Below, piece after piece: positions 9,368 to 22,715 of a stretch of DNA of 64,000 nucleotides. Within the stretch, counting starts at the first letter, position 1. Each line of letters starts with the position of its first letter. The stretch is taken from the NCBI GenBank assembly GCA_017979445.1, contig CM030704.1, positions 13,561,658 to 13,625,657 of the forward strand. The letters run 5' to 3'. This stretch comes from Akebia trifoliata (lineage: Eukaryota > Streptophyta > Magnoliopsida > Ranunculales > Lardizabalaceae). The notes under the pieces were generated by a model. That model was not told the origin of the DNA. It did no database searches and saw only the letters and a list, made by a program, of their open reading frames with translations. The translations under genes and the position numbers were made by a program.

Positions 9368-11460
9368 TGTAGACACCCCGATTTGAATAGGCCCTCACTT
9401 GAAAGGGCCCAAAAATAACTTCTTTCAATGGATTTGGCCAATGGGCCTCGAAGGCCCGAAACATTGAAATCATCAATTTGTGCCAAAATCAAGGCCTCTA
9501 GCACCTCTCAATGAGTTAGTAGGTCCACTAAAAGGATTCGGCACACTCCTATCTACCCCGCTCCATGCAAAAGACCGATTTTCCAACAAAAAAAGGCCAA
9601 CGGGCCTCTAAGGCCCAAAACGCTAAAAACAATATTTCGGATTGAACTGAGACCTCCCAATGGTCTAGGGGCCCACAGGAAGGGGTGAAACCCATCCCAC
9701 ATGTGTCCAACATCACCGTTCCACGCTCACATCCAAAAAAATCGATAAATTCCCCCAACGGGCCCAAAAGGTCCAAATTGCCAAACACGTGGCATTCTTA
9801 ATCAAATCAATAACCTCAAGAAAAATACAAAAAAATTGAAAAAATTAAAAAAGTGAGACTTGGAAAACCTACCCTTCATCTATCATCCACCACTTCACCT
9901 CGAAATTCGCAAAGGCCCTAAGCGAACCTAAGACCCACAAGGCCTCAACCCCTTCCTAAACCCATCACCATTCACCCAAAAGTTAACCTCGTACCCTAAA
10001 ACCTATCCACCCTCAAAATTCAACCCAAAACAAGCCTTACCCAACCTAAAATAATCTACAAACCAAAGCCCAACACCAAAAGCCCACAAATATCATTCTA
10101 TCCATATCCAATTACCTAACCCACAACCCTAATCCATCAACTACTACCCACATCAACCAATCACAATCCTCATACCAAAAGATGACACATGTCATCACCA
10201 CCCTTCACCTCCCTCATCTAATCACCTACCTCCATCACCATTCTCTAAAAATCAAACACATCGCCTTCCCTCCAAAAATCAACTCAACCCATACCCTACC
10301 CTAACCTAACCTATCCTCATCCTCTAACATCATCAACCACCCACATCACCACCCATATCTCTACCTATCATCTTCCTTAAAACACTCCAACAAAATCAAC
10401 TCAACCCATACTTCATTCATCATCAATCAACTAACCCATTTCTCTCTCTCTAATCAAACAACCCCCATCAACCAATCAACCAATCTCATCACCTCATCCT
10501 TTCATCATGATTGCCACATGGCATCATCTCCTCCCTCCTCCTAAAAACCAATTTAACAACTCCTTGCACAACCCATTCTCCTAAATCTACACACCTCACC
10601 TCATCAACCAACCTAACACTCATGCTCTAAACAACCCTCTTACACCCCCACTCCTCCCATCAACCATCACTCATCTCATCCCACCAAACATTCTACCCAA
10701 ATGGATTTGGGTAAGATCCAAACCATTTGGGTTAGAACACAACCCATTTCATTCTTTACAAAATTACCCCTAAATTCACTCCAAATTTCATACCCTCATC
10801 TTCTAAAAACCATGCCATTCTCTATCCTCTCAACTCTTCACCCCATTATACCCCCAAACCCCCTCCAAAACATCTATAAATACCTCCCCTCTCATCCCAA
10901 AAATGGTTACCAAGTCTCACATGAAAAAATATTTTTCATATTACACTAAGGATTTGAGAAGCATAAAAGAAGAAGGAAGGAAAGAAAATGAGGAAGAACT
11001 CGAAAGCTATAAGGTGGGTTCAAAACACCCCCCCTTTCTCTCTAACCTTCTTTTCCTCCCTCTTCTATCTTCCCCCTCCCATTCATTTTATTTTAAAGTT
11101 TAGGATGGTTGGACCCTAAGGCACATGATCTATTAGGATCATCTCTTTCAATGAGATGACCCTACGATCAAGCCGAAAGCAACCCCTATCTAGGGTACAA
11201 ATGCACTCATGTGGCATTCTACTTTTATTTTTATTTTTAAAACAAAATGGCCGAGTTCTTTGAGGTTACCGTCATTCGACGGGGAGAAAGGGGTGCCTAA
11301 CACCTTCCCCTTTCTCCAATCGAGCCGCTTACCCGAATCTCAAGGTTCGACTACCCTTATCCATCGTGAGTCACTAAAGATGCCAAAAATGTCATTTCTT
11401 GGAAAATGTCCCTCGGGTGACCATTCACACCCACTTCCAACTTGAATGGTGGCGACTCCA
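9368..11460 (+). mobile_element. Tat/Ogre-related LTR (family 3), 3' end uncertain
   Basis: Starts TGTAGACACCCCGATTTG directly after a polypurine tract. It carries a TATA box at 10875, a pyrimidine-rich region, then GGGGTGCCTAACACCTTCCCC and GGTGGCGACTCC, which correspond to the R-U5 landmarks GTGCCTAACACCTTCC and GGTGGCGACTCC inside family 1 LTRs. Family 1 LTRs continue about 65 bases beyond GGCGACTCC to their end; here similarity stops near 11460, so the LTR is probably truncated where the CACTA-related region begins. Long A- and C-rich stretches (9840-10700) have no coding content. Confidence 0.72.
10875..10882 (+). promoter_or_regulatory. LTR TATA box
   Basis: TATAAATA within CATCTATAAATACCTCCCC, followed by a pyrimidine-rich leader, as expected of an LTR promoter. 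Confidence 0.65.
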
Positions 11461-11544
11461 ATATTTAGTAGTTGTGGCCGTCCTAACGACGAAAACCACA
11501 TAGCTACAAAAAGAAAAAAGTCTCAAAAGTTTGTTAATATATAA

Positions 11545-11586
11545 CTTCAAGGAACCAAAGACAAGCCTCTCTTTGGTTCCTTGAAG
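11545..11586. repeat. Perfect 16-bp hairpin
   Basis: CTTCAAGGAACCAAAG (11545-11560), ten-base loop, then its exact complement CTTTGGTTCCTTGAAG (11571-11586). Confidence 0.9.
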
Positions 11587-12144
11587 AAAGTTTAAACAGC
11601 CACATACATAGTTCTTAAAAAAGATCAGTAATAAAACAACAAATGAGACCAATACCTAGCCTTTTTACCTCTAATGGCCCTTGTCCTAACCATTACTATC
11701 CCATTGTATCTCTTCTGCAAATTTCTTGAGAACAAATCCTCTTCTTGAGCATTATTTATCATTTCCATGTCTTATCAAACTTTGTTGCCCCTACACTACC
11801 CCCTGCTACTATCTGAACTTGAGATCCCACCAATGGTGAAAAGGAACTACACCCACTTTTGTTCATTTGGTTATGAGTAGATAATACTTATATCACTGCA
11901 ATATAAAGTAAGCATTCTGATATTGCCTTCATTTACAGGAATCTACTCAAGTTTTCTCGTTAACAACAAATCAGCCTACACATTTCTTTAACCATAGAAG
12001 AGAGGAGAAGAAAAATATTTAAAACTCTAATATATTTGTTGTAGATACACCAGCTCAATTAATAATCTCTACACACAAGAAACAACTAGAGGGATGCTAA
12101 CAATTTTGTAGTTATAAACATTAGATTAATACTTACATTTTCTT

Positions 12145-12540
12145 CTACTTTTTTGCTATACCCTTTCTACCGGTTGTATGTGGAGTTTTATTTTTCTTAC
12201 AAAACTCTTCCATTTTCTCATACTTTTCTTGGTTAGCCAATGTCGATTTCAAATCGACAAACTTCTCCCAATCATCCTGCTTGATCCCTCTACTTTTGGG
12301 CTTATTCAACTTTCGATCTGTATCAGTACTACAAACTCTACAATATTTCTTCCCCAATCGATACTTCAATCTCTTCATGCATGTCCGACTTTCTATAGGT
12401 AGAACTTCTTGTAGTCCTAAAAAATGTTGTATTTGAACTGTCAAAATATGAACAAATAAATCAATTATAATATAATGAAAATATTCATCATTATTACAAC
12501 TAATCAATAAAATATTTAAACTACCTGGAGAAAATGTCAA
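12145..12540 (-). pseudogene. Transposase_24-like (Ptta/En-Spm) protein fragment
   Basis: Open frame of 131 codons. The C-terminal half has DDWEKFVDL, a run of acidic/basic residues, then KKNKTPHTTGRKGIA, which resembles the W-x-x-F-V ... N-K ... H-T-x-G-(R/S)-K-S-F-A pattern of the plant Transposase_24 domain. The N-terminal third reads as intron or non-coding sequence. The partner TNP2-like remnant lies upstream on the same strand, as in CACTA elements. The fragment is short and probably not functional. Confidence 0.6.
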
Positions 12541-13049
12541 ATAAGTTCAAGCAACTCCATCGGTACTTTCTTCTAAGAATAATAGAAAGGTGGCACTTGT
12601 GCCATCGCATAGCAGCCTATATTTGTCGATAAGTATGTCGAATTATCCCCAATGCATTGTCTTATAGAATTGAATTCTAGATGGAGGCGTGAATAAGATG
12701 AATGTGGATCTGATGTCAATGAGTTCTGATGAATATCTTGTATAGGAATTGAGGGTGTCGAGCTATTAGAATCTGATGTCGACAAGCTGTCAGAATTCTC
12801 TATCGACGAGCTACAGGATCATCTATCGATAACATAATGCTTGTATGGAATAACATTAGAAAATAGTATAGATATTTGAAAATAATAAGATTAAAAATGA
12901 AAGCAATAAATCAAATAGTGAGTTAAATAGCAATCAAAGTAAAAATATTACACATATCAACAAGGATTTTGCATTTGAAAGAAATAAAAATATCATTACT
13001 ATTATAAAATACTACTTTTCATAAATATATAAATAACGTACCAATATAG

Positions 13050-15560
13050 TTAGTTTTCATCATCATTTTCAATGATATCTTCTTTAAGAACCGATAGTAA
13101 AGTATCCACGTTACTTGCCATAAATGCTAGAGGATCTTTAAAAATGCCTACATCTTTGTTCAATCTCTTCGAAACTTCTAAAATTACATGCCAAGCTTCC
13201 ATAAGGCGACTTTGATCCTTATAATAAAGAACTTGAGTTGCTTATAAGGCAAGAATAAATGGTTCATCGTCCACTTTTGTATTTGTCATCAATCTCTCTA
13301 AGTTAACATATTGTAAATTTGTGTCTCGATCAATCATATACTTATTTGAATCTTCTATACATATTATTCTACAATACGTCCTTTAAAATATTGTAGTTCC
13401 ATACTATTGATTTTTTTTCGAGTATAAGATATTCAAAAATATCGAGAGTCGTCAAATGGTGGCACGCAATGACTTTTGATTCTTCATCTTGAACGCGTGT
13501 ATTAACAACACTGGTAATAATAAATGTTGCATAAGTATATGATAATCATGTGACTCCAAATTTTTCAATTAAAGTTCTTGTAAACTCATTTTGTTTTCAA
13601 TTTGAACTATATCCGACAAGAACATTCAAATCCCAAATCTCACAAGGTTTTACAAATTAATTATTTTTCCTCATTAGACAATTCGTAAAGAGCTTTTGGT
13701 AAAACCTCATTGCCATTAATGTTCTTCGACCACAAATTCTTTTTTATCTTCATTTCTTTCAAGTCTAATCGAGCTTTATGGACATCCTTTGTCTTATCCT
13801 TTGTCTTTATAATTATTGTGAAGAGATTTTCAGTCACATTCTTCTCTATGTGCATCACATCAAGATTATGGTGAAGTGACAGATCCTTCCAATAAGACAA
13901 GTCAAATAATATTGATCTTTTCAACCATGGAGTCTCATTATTCATAAACTTTTTTCTTTTTCTTATTTGTTAATTTTCCAAACTCTATATGAATTATTTC
14001 CAACTTGGTTAATAGATCAACTCCGCTCAAACGACGATTCTGCCTCTCATTTTCTTCATATCCATTAAATTGAGATTTTTGATTTCTTATAAAAGATGAT
14101 TGAGATTAGTTAAAAAAAATTTATGCCCATATAAACAAATTTTCCACCGTGTTTTAACCACATTGAATTTGTTCCTTCACTACAAATAGGATATCCAAAT
14201 TTTCCTGTTGTTTTACAACCCGATAATTGATCGTACACTGGAAAATCATGTATAACCCATAATAAAATTGTTCCATTGTAAATATATGTTTAATGTTGAC
14301 ATTATATGTTTCAATTCCTTTAGATCACAATTCATTTAGCTCTACAATTAGTGGTTGTAAGTACACATCAATGTCAAGTCTTGGACTATTTCTCCCAAGA
14401 ATCAAAAGTGTCAACATCATATACTCCTTCTGCATGCATAAAGATGGTGGCAGATTATATAGAACAACTATAATAGGCCAACAACTGTATGAGCTGTTTT
14501 TCATCCCAAATGGATTAAATCCATCTATTTCAAGTCCCAACCTAACATTGTATGGTTCAATAATAAAATCTTTTCATTTACTATCCACTCTTCTCCAACA
14601 AGATGAATCCACAGGATGACACATAAATTCTTTTCGTTGTTGACCTCTTTTAGAATGTCATTTTATGTTCTCCGCAATCTATGGCGCACTATACATTCGT
14701 TTCAACCTTTGCATTAGTGGAAAATACCTCAATATTTTCATCAGTAAAAGTTTTTTTTCTCGACTTCTTTTCATTAATCAATTTTCATATACTCTTGTCA
14801 CACTTCGGACAACTATCTATATCTTCATTCTCTCTCCAATAAAATAACAATCATTAGGATATGCATAAATAATCTCGTACTTCATCCATAAAGTCTTGAT
14901 CATTTTCTTCGTGGAGTACGTGCTTTCTGGTAAGGAGTTATCATGTGGTAATATCATTTTAATCATTTACAAGAATTCATCAAAACTCTTCTGAGACTAT
15001 TGATATCTAGTCTACATATTCAGCAACTCAACTATAACTAACAATTTTGTATCCTCTTTTCAACATGAGTGATATAAGGATTGCATTGCTTCCTCTATCA
15101 TTTGTCGATATTGAGTATCATCTATTGAATCGTCATGAACTTGATCATCATTTCTATCAGGATACTTGTCTATACAAGTAACTTCATCTTTTCATTTGAA
15201 AAAAGTCCAAGTGCATCATTCAACAAATCTATCATTTTTGGAACTATATCTTCATCACACTGACGAAAAGACATACTAGCCCTGCTTGTTACATGATCCC
15301 CGCCCTCCAATGTTCTCCATGAAATGTTCATCTCGTGTAAGAAGTATCTATACCATCATAGACTAAGTGTTCTGCGATTATTTCTACATTTTTCTCCTCG
15401 ATAAGTATTACGACATTTGACACAAGGACAAAAATTATGATCATCATTATCAAAAAAAATTTATTCGTTTTCAAATACTCAATAAATGACACTACACCAT
15501 CAATTTATTCCATTGATAAACTAGGTTTCGACATCCACTCTTTGCTTGGAACTTCAAGCA
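13050..15560 (-). pseudogene. TNP2-like CACTA transposase remnant
   Basis: Read on the minus strand in family order. The transposase-associated zinc segment CPCVKCRN is at about 15408-15434 and WYRYFLHEMNISW follows a stop. The transposase core NVRLGLEIDGFNPFG, SYSCWPIIVVLYNLPPSLCM and LDVYLQPLI equivalents lie at 14325-14560. A segment FNGYEENERQNRRLSG is near 14040, and TPWLKRSILFDLSYWKDL plus HHNLDVMHIEKNV at 13661-13945. A further segment WHVILEVSKRLNKDVG is near 13160. These are hallmarks of the Transposase_21 (TNP2) family, the DNA-cutting enzyme of CACTA elements. Several stops and frame changes separate the segments, so this copy is dead. Confidence 0.85.
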
Positions 15561-17989
15561 TACAACTGATAAGTAAGAGGAAAAAATAATATATTTTTAG
15601 AAAGATGTCTAAGCTAATTATAAAATATATTGTTGGTACTGTCAATGGATGTGGTTGGTTGCAATAAAGTAGCATGAAATTGTGTATCTTGTGTAAGTTC
15701 AGGCAACTTGAAGGATATAAAAATAATGAACATATGACAAACAATGGTCCACAAGCATTTACACATGTAAAGACTTGATAGGATCAACACATTAAGACTA
15801 AAGACTTGATGGGGAAAATAACATTTAAATAGATTTCATAGTCAGAAAAAGGCCTTTGTTGACAGTTTGAAAAATGTATCATCATCATAAACACTATCAA
15901 TAACACGAGTTCATCTTCCCATTTGTTCATAAGTGGCATGTAATTCCAGAATTTAAGCAATTATTTATAGATATCTGGTATAGAGGAACTATACGTCCTT
16001 TATTTTCTTATTAAATTGAACTAAACTATTCTAAAGAGTATCTTTCAAACATAAGGAATAGATTGTATGGGGATGTTGGTTTATCTGTTTTGTGGTTGCC
16101 CATGTGTCTGACACTTGATGCCAATATCAATGTCACAAAATTGACACATGGACCCATGTCTCTGCTATATAGAATCAGTTGTAAAAAAAATGACTCAAAA
16201 TAAAGAAAAAAATAAAATATAATGAACAATAAGTCATCACATACTCCTGCCAATCCTCTTTAGATGTCCCCTCCTAATATCTCAAATAAGCAGCCAATGC
16301 ATTCAACACAATATCCGTTCCACCTCCTATTACATCTCATTTTTTATACAAAAATGGAATTTTCCAATCTCTTCCTCTTTGCCTACTTAGAATTCAATTC
16401 AGATTGGTTTCCCTCACCCAAATTTGACTCTCTCGAATCTTCAATCAAATTGCCCCCCTAATTAAATAGTCACTAACATGTGTTAGCACACATGAGTATA
16501 CTAATAAATTACATGAAAACCATAAGCCAACAAGAACTTTAAGATTTGGATCATGATCAACTTGCATATATTGATAATTTGCGTTCTTTGTGTTTCAGTA
16601 AGTAAGAACTTTCACCCCTCCAATTGACTTCTTTCGATAATAATGTTTAATTTAAGTTTTGGTAGGAAGGTCTCTCGTCCTTCTTTCTTATTTCAATAAA
16701 TTTATGTATCTATCAAAAAGTAAAAAAGAAAAATATAACTCAATTTCCAGCAGAAAATGAAGTAGTTTACAATTCAGATGCGCTGTATTATGTTTCATAC
16801 AACCAATGTTCACATGTATGATATACGAAACATAGCTTGGGCTAGTTTTTCATAGTTCAATAAATGTATGATACAAATAAGTAGATATATGCAACCAATA
16901 TTCATTATTATATGGAAATCACATCCTTTAGATCTTGAAGAACTGAAGGTTCCAATTTCTCCCCACACAATTAATGCATTTAATGTGGAGAGCAAATATG
17001 ATAGATAAATTGATGTATGAATACATGAGGAAAAAAATGTTACTTTTATGCACACCATCCAAAAAATGTTAATATAGAAACTATCATGTTTCTGTGAATC
17101 ATACAAGATAGGTAGATATATGTGACCAATGTTAATAAGTGTGATTCATAAAATATTATATTTCAAGAATCACTAATAATTGAAAATCACATACCACCTT
17201 AAAGAATCTCAACGTACATAACTTTGGCATCTCTTTGGATCTACTTATTTGGCAAATCCTATGTGAATAAGATGAGAAATAATAACAAACCAAAGCAATG
17301 CAAAGTAATGCGAAAAAAGCAAATAAAAGTGCGTGCAGAAGCTTTGAAGGTGCCGACTTTGTAAGATGGCTCCATTGTTTTAGAAATCAAAACTCAAAGG
17401 TGTAAACGTATTTTTAAACTCAATATATAAGGAAAAGAGGTCTACTTTGCATATTGCTCGGAGATGTTAAACCCCAATGGATTGGCCAATTTTTCAATTG
17501 AGCTATATGTATGCGAAGCTCTACTTGAGAGTGCTGTATATGATGTTTTCTTTTTCATTGTACCAATCAGTGACTTTGAAGATTTTAGTATAAGTGTTTA
17601 GAGATTGGCAAATTGATATTTGGTTGCTTATAGTTTCTAGATAAGGGCCACACATCAGGATTAGGCATGGGCTTCAGGGATCGTCAATTGTTGTTCGTAT
17701 TAGAATATCAATGTGTTATATTGAAATGATAGTTGATCTTCTAATATCTCTTTGGTTGGGCCCATCACAAAATTCTCTTAAGAAAATTAATTTCCTCATT
17801 AGCATTCCATCCATGCAAGCATCACAAGAACATACATCATACCAAATTCATCTTTTCCTTAATAGTAGTAAATACCATCCTTCAAAAAAAAAAAAAGATT
17901 ATTGGGAATGTCTTCAAGGTAGTAGGATCAGGAGAGATCTCAATTGGGAAAGTAGAAAGAAGACCTATATATATATAACACAGCCATAC
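15561..17989. other. AT-rich sequence without a recognised gene
   Basis: Only short open frames with no family features. It may be 5' non-coding sequence of the CACTA element or intervening spacer. Confidence 0.4.
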
Positions 17990-18131
17990 CCACACCCACA
18001 TCCACAAAATAAAAGAAGAGCAAGCTAACATGTAACATTTAAGTTATGAAAAGCACATACCCACACCCACACCCACAAAATAAAAGAAGAGCAAGCTAAC
18101 ATGTAACATTTAAGTTATGAAAAGCACATAC
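17990..18131 (+). repeat. Tandem duplication, unit 71 bp
   Basis: Two adjacent copies, 17990-18060 and 18061-18131, each starting CCCACACCCAC and ending AAAGCACATAC, nearly identical. The high identity suggests a recent duplication. Confidence 0.93.
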
Positions 18132-19519
18132 ATTTTGAAAACATTTGAACCATAGACAAGCATATCCGATGTCATCGGCCTAGCAACATCTATGTTCCTC
18201 CAGTTCTTGGTAAATATGGTTTGTGCTACATAAGTTGTGAATTGAGATCTAAAATTTTGAAATATTATTTTGGAAATTCTGAAATAAGTGGGTGAAAAAA
18301 TGATTTTCATAAAAAACATAGGACTTTGGTTTTTTAACATTTTGGTTTTTTTTTTTTCTTTCTTTCCTTGTATTAAAATAAATTGTTTATTATATATTGT
18401 AGGTTGTAAGATAATTAATCTCTGTGACTAATAATGAAAGTGACCTGCACTTATGTATCTAAAATGGTATTTATGCTCTTATGCAATACATTTCAAATCA
18501 ACAAAGACATATGATGGTTTCCATCATCAGATTTTCCCATAAAATAGTTATTAAAGTAAACATATTTAAGAAAGAAACATAACATGTCTTGACATGTGAT
18601 TTAGATTATTGTAAAAACAAATCAATGAGATAGCTCTCTCTAACTTCTTTCAGATGAGCTCTATTATCAATAATTTTTCATAACACATTCTTCTTTAGTT
18701 TCTAAAGTCATAAAATGGAAAGCCCAAAGAACCACATTATAACATATAACAATCCAAAATGAACCTAAAAACAAATGAAGGGAAGAATCATTCCAAAATA
18801 CACACAAAAAGGATAAAAGTAAAAAATAAAAAACAAGTTTTATTTTCAGAACATCTAAAAAGGTATAAAACATTAATCCAAACAAGAATCATATAATGCT
18901 ACAGAGAATGAAAGACGAAATTAGGGTCTAACAAAACTAGAAAATATAACGAACAAATCAAAAAATAAGATTTCAAAGCAAACCTTGAACTAAAATCTTG
19001 AGTTGCAGAGAGCTTAAGCTTCGATTGAATAGAAATCTTGAACTAAAAAATTGGTAAATGGCTGAGAAACTAATCCAATTTTCTTCTAAAATTTTTCAAA
19101 TAAATAATTGCAGAGAGGTCTAGAGTGATTTTTTAGGTTTTTGAGAGAGATGGACTTACAGATGAGATCTAGAGTGGTTTGATTGGTGGCACTGATGAGT
19201 GAGCTTCAATTCTTAGGGTTACTTGAACTCTAATTTCTTTTTCGATTTGAGCTCTGAAAGATTAAAAATCCATCGACGAAGTGACAAGAGCTCGTTCGCT
19301 ACTCTCGATAGATTCGAAATGGGAGATTGAGGGACGTGAGTGAGAGTGAGAGATCATTTGGTGCTCTCGATCGCTCGATGTTCTCGAATGTCTGGTTTTA
19401 TCAAACCAAATCAAGAGGGATTTGTGAGTTTCTTCTGCAACTTTTTTCGAATGTCTCGAATGTCTGGTTTTCTTCTAAAACGGTTGAGAAGGAATGTTTG
19501 TAAGACGTTAAGGTTTTTT

Positions 19520-19673
19520 GTTAAAAAAAATTCGGTGGCTCATTAGGCTTAGGCTGTCGAAATTTTTTCTTGGGCTTAAATGTGGGTTTTGGGCCGGCAA
19601 AAATAAACGTTGATCTTGGGCCGTTGAGTTTAACACTATAATAGTAGCGAATTTTAGCTTTTTTGAGGTAGTG
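19520..19673 (-). mobile_element. CACTA-type terminal region
   Basis: On the minus strand begins CACTACCTCAAAAAAGC and contains repeated GGCCCAA/GGGCC motifs in both orientations, similar to the subterminal motifs of the MITEs at 21066 and 28574. Confidence 0.6.
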
Positions 19674-21065
19674 TGGGTATCTTGAACTGGGAGTGCATTC
19701 TGCAGTGGTGGAGACTGAATTTTCTTTCATTAACTGCACGGTGAACAAGACTCAGAGGATATACTTGGGAAGAGCTTGAGGTGCATATTCAAGGGAAGTC
19801 TATTTTTACTGTGATTTGGACAATATCATAGATCCTTTACGCTGGAGTGACTGGGGAGACCCATCAAGGAGAGTAAGAATCTCTCCCACCTAACATAACT
19901 AAAAAAAGAGTGGGATTTTCATGCATGATTAAGTTTGAAAAGCTATATTAGTAGGAAATAAGAAATTTCTAATTGGGCTAAAACTCAATCTTGAATCTAT
20001 AGGGCTGTGTGTGGTTTGGGGAATACAAATGTAGGGGTAGAGGAGTTGATTTGCATAGATGGGTGATGGGCAAAAACAATTAGCTATGAGGAAGCAAGAC
20101 CTTTTCTAGATAGGAATTTCATAGATGGAGTCAATAGTTATGAATTTAATTCTTTTCTACTTGTTTTCTTCCTACACGTAATTCATTTGGCCATAAGGCT
20201 GTTAAAAAAAACTATAATTTTGATGCTACAATCAACACGTCTAAACTGCTAATTACGTTTGTATTGGACATGGGTTCAAATTTGAGTAGAAATATATTTT
20301 TTTATCTATTTTGATTTTTTCCTCTTAGAGCTAAAGCAGTGAGATGATCAATGACTATGATAGGTTTGTTAATCATATCCATCAGTAAGGTATGTATAGG
20401 TTTCAAAAGTTGGGGCAACTAGCATGTTGATAGCTGAATTCTGCTAAACTTGATTCAGCTGTGACCATTCTAACAAAAGGGTGATGAATATAGAAAATGA
20501 TAGCATTTCTATTAAAGGACATGGGTTTCGTGTGTTATAGAAAGGGTCCAAACCCTATGCTACACATTGCCCCACTTTGTCAAAAAAATAATAATAATAA
20601 TAAAAGGCTCTCCAACATTTGTATATATTGAACTAGTGACCTATTTTTCCAAACTTTACAAATTGCATGATTCATAATCTTAATACTTCTTAGTCTGCTT
20701 TAAATTTTTTGAAGGGAAAGTGTTTGGTATGCTTGTTCTTGAATGCTCATGCAATGACCATAGTTTTCAACATTATTGAGATATTGTAAAGCGACAGATT
20801 GTTCTCGGCAGAATTGAGTTTCATATCCTTTTGTTAGTTTATCTTTCCTCAAACGTATGAATCAACATTGAAAGGGTAGCCCATCCAAAAAGCAAAACTG
20901 AAGTTAGTGGATTATGTGTAATGAAACATGGTATGTCCATTGGATAATTTATTTGGTAGGTGTGACACAGCCAAGAGTTTAGAGTCGGACATCGCATTTG
21001 TTTGATTTTTTTTAAAGCAATGTTTTGACAATAACTTCAATTTTAGTAATATGAACTTGAATCAA
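19674..21065. other. Spacer without a recognised gene
   Basis: AT-rich, with no open frame above background and no repeat recognised apart from a short (ATA)n run near 20590. Confidence 0.5.
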
Positions 21066-21354
21066 CACTATGTGAATATTAGAAAATTCAACATAAAAAT
21101 TTGACGGGCCGAGGCCCACGAATTTTAGAAATTGAATTTTGACGGTCTTGGACCGTTGAAATTTTTTATGTTTTCAGATTTGATGGCTTAGAGCTGTTGA
21201 ATTGCTCTCATCCTTCATTAATTTGACAGTTTCGACCCGTCGAAAAAAAAATTTGACAATGAAAAATTCGACGCCATTTCGACCTCTTGGTCTGTTGAAT
21301 TTTGTGAAATTTGATAGCTCAAAGCCGTCAAATGTGGACCTTTTTCACATTGTG
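21066..21354. mobile_element. CACTA-like MITE, 289 bp
   Basis: Starts CACTATGTGAA and ends TTCACATTGTG, giving imperfect terminal inverted repeats with the CACTA signature at the left. The interior is made of inverted GACGG...CCGTC/TTCGACGG motifs. Flanking triplets CAA and CTA agree at two of three bases. No coding capacity; the open frame at 21202-21456 is incidental. Confidence 0.75.
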
Positions 21355-22501
21355 CTAGATCCTTTTAAAAATAAATTATATAGTATTTCACGTGAAAAAA
21401 AAAACATTGAAGATCAATGGGTTTTAGGAAAAAATAAAGAAATAAGGGTTCTTTGACACAAACTGAACATGATGTGTTTTTTTTTTTTTTCTTATTTCTT
21501 TTTATTTGTGTTGAAACTTGTGAAAGATGAGAGTAGAAGATGAGTGGATTTGAGAAAAATCTAGGATATATGTGGATGGATAAAATCGTCTTTCATCCAG
21601 ATCATTCATTTGCACTATCAACACAAATCCCGAGGTAGATATGTGATATCATTTGAAAAGAACTCTATCCTATTAAGGAAGAATCCCAATTTAAGAGGAT
21701 TATTTCCCCTTTTTTAATGTAATTATTAATTTGGATAGAGAGGAATATAGTCAATTGTAATTTAATTAGGGTTAGGATTCTTTTTAGGGGTTTTTCTTTT
21801 TTATAAAAAAGCCTTGAGGTCATTGTAAATAGGGAGAAAAGGAAAAAAAAAAAAAAAACAAACAAACAGAGGGGAGATAAGGAGACCATGTAAACGTGAG
21901 ATTTATAGTAAAATTGCTCATCAAGCCCGTGGACGTAGGCACGTTTGCCAAACCATTTAAAATATCTTTGTCTTCTCTATTTTTCCATGTTTTTCCTATT
22001 ATTTTGTAGATTTAATGGTAGAATCGTGATCGAATTCGATTTATCACAAAATCAACTTCTACAATATATATATATACAATTGAAATAGATATCATAGGAT
22101 ATCTGATAAGTTAATGGAATTTGGATTTCATATTCTAACTAGGATATGGAATTTTTTTCGAGATACGAATTCGAATATGCCTCATTTGGTAGATGTCTAA
22201 TTATTTAATTGAAATACTTTATATTAAAAATCCTTTTCTCTATTCCGCCTAACAAAATAAGTCATCTCAACTGACTTGATTGGAGCAACTCCGTTTGATT
22301 GGACTTGGTCCAGGTACTCAAAAGATCGGCCAAAGTCAAGTCCAATTGAATTAGTCAAGTCAATCAACTTTGACCTAGTCTTAAATAATGAAACCCATTT
22401 AGGTCTAATGTGAACCATTCCCATTGTTCGAACCTTTTGAATCAACCTATTGATCCAACCTAATAAATACCAATTTTGCCTCTTATCCTAAGTTGTGTCA
22501 A
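21355..22501. other. Spacer without a recognised gene
   Basis: AT-rich, with poly(T) at 21479-21490, poly(A) near 21840 and short AT runs; open frames here have no family features. Confidence 0.5.
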
Positions 22502-22607
22502 AAGGGCAAATTGGAAACTTCTTCAAATTATATATATATAAATCAGTCCAATCTGAAGGGCAAATTGGAAACTTCTTCAAATTATATATATAAATCAGTC
22601 CAATCCG
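22502..22607 (+). repeat. Tandem duplication, unit 54 bp
   Basis: Copies at 22502-22555 and 22556-22607, each starting AAGGGCAAATTGGAAAC and containing a TATATATA run of differing length. Confidence 0.92.
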
Positions 22608-22715
22608 AAACTTCTAACTCCGTAAAAAGTGATTTAAAATTTGTACCGTCAATTTTTTAGCAAATAATTTGTAAATCACTTCTGATGGATTTAGAAGTTT
22701 CAGATTGAGCTGATT
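22593..22715. repeat. Foldback element about 123 bp
   Basis: The left arm (AATCAG..CAATC.GAAACTTCTAA...AAGTGATTT) pairs with the right arm (AAATCACTT...TTAGAAGTTTC.GATTG..CTGATT). A further diverged copy of the left arm starts near 22757. It is probably a MITE or decayed inverted duplication. Confidence 0.72.

Larger units (their letters stand above)
11461..19673 (-). mobile_element. Decayed CACTA (En/Spm) transposon, left limit uncertain
   Basis: Minus-strand remnants of a TNP2-like transposase (13050-15560) and a Transposase_24-like protein (12145-12540) define the element. A CACTA-type terminus is read on the minus strand from 19673: CACTACCTCAAAAAAGC. The sequence inside it carries repeated GGCC/GGGCCGTTGA subterminal motifs. 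No matching left terminus was found between 11461 and 12140, so that end is probably deleted. Positions 15760-19500 contain no recognisable gene; they may be the 5' non-coding part, or the terminus may belong to a separate copy. Confidence 0.6.

Noticed and set aside
11450..11460. TGGCGACTCCA taken as a primer-binding site after an LTR end
   Set aside because: The same GGTGGCGACTCC word is an internal landmark of family 1 LTRs, so it is more likely inside a truncated LTR.
15505..15744. 79-codon minus-strand frame as a separate gene
   Set aside because: The C-terminal few residues may be the very start of the TNP2-like remnant; the rest is hydrophobic AT-rich background.
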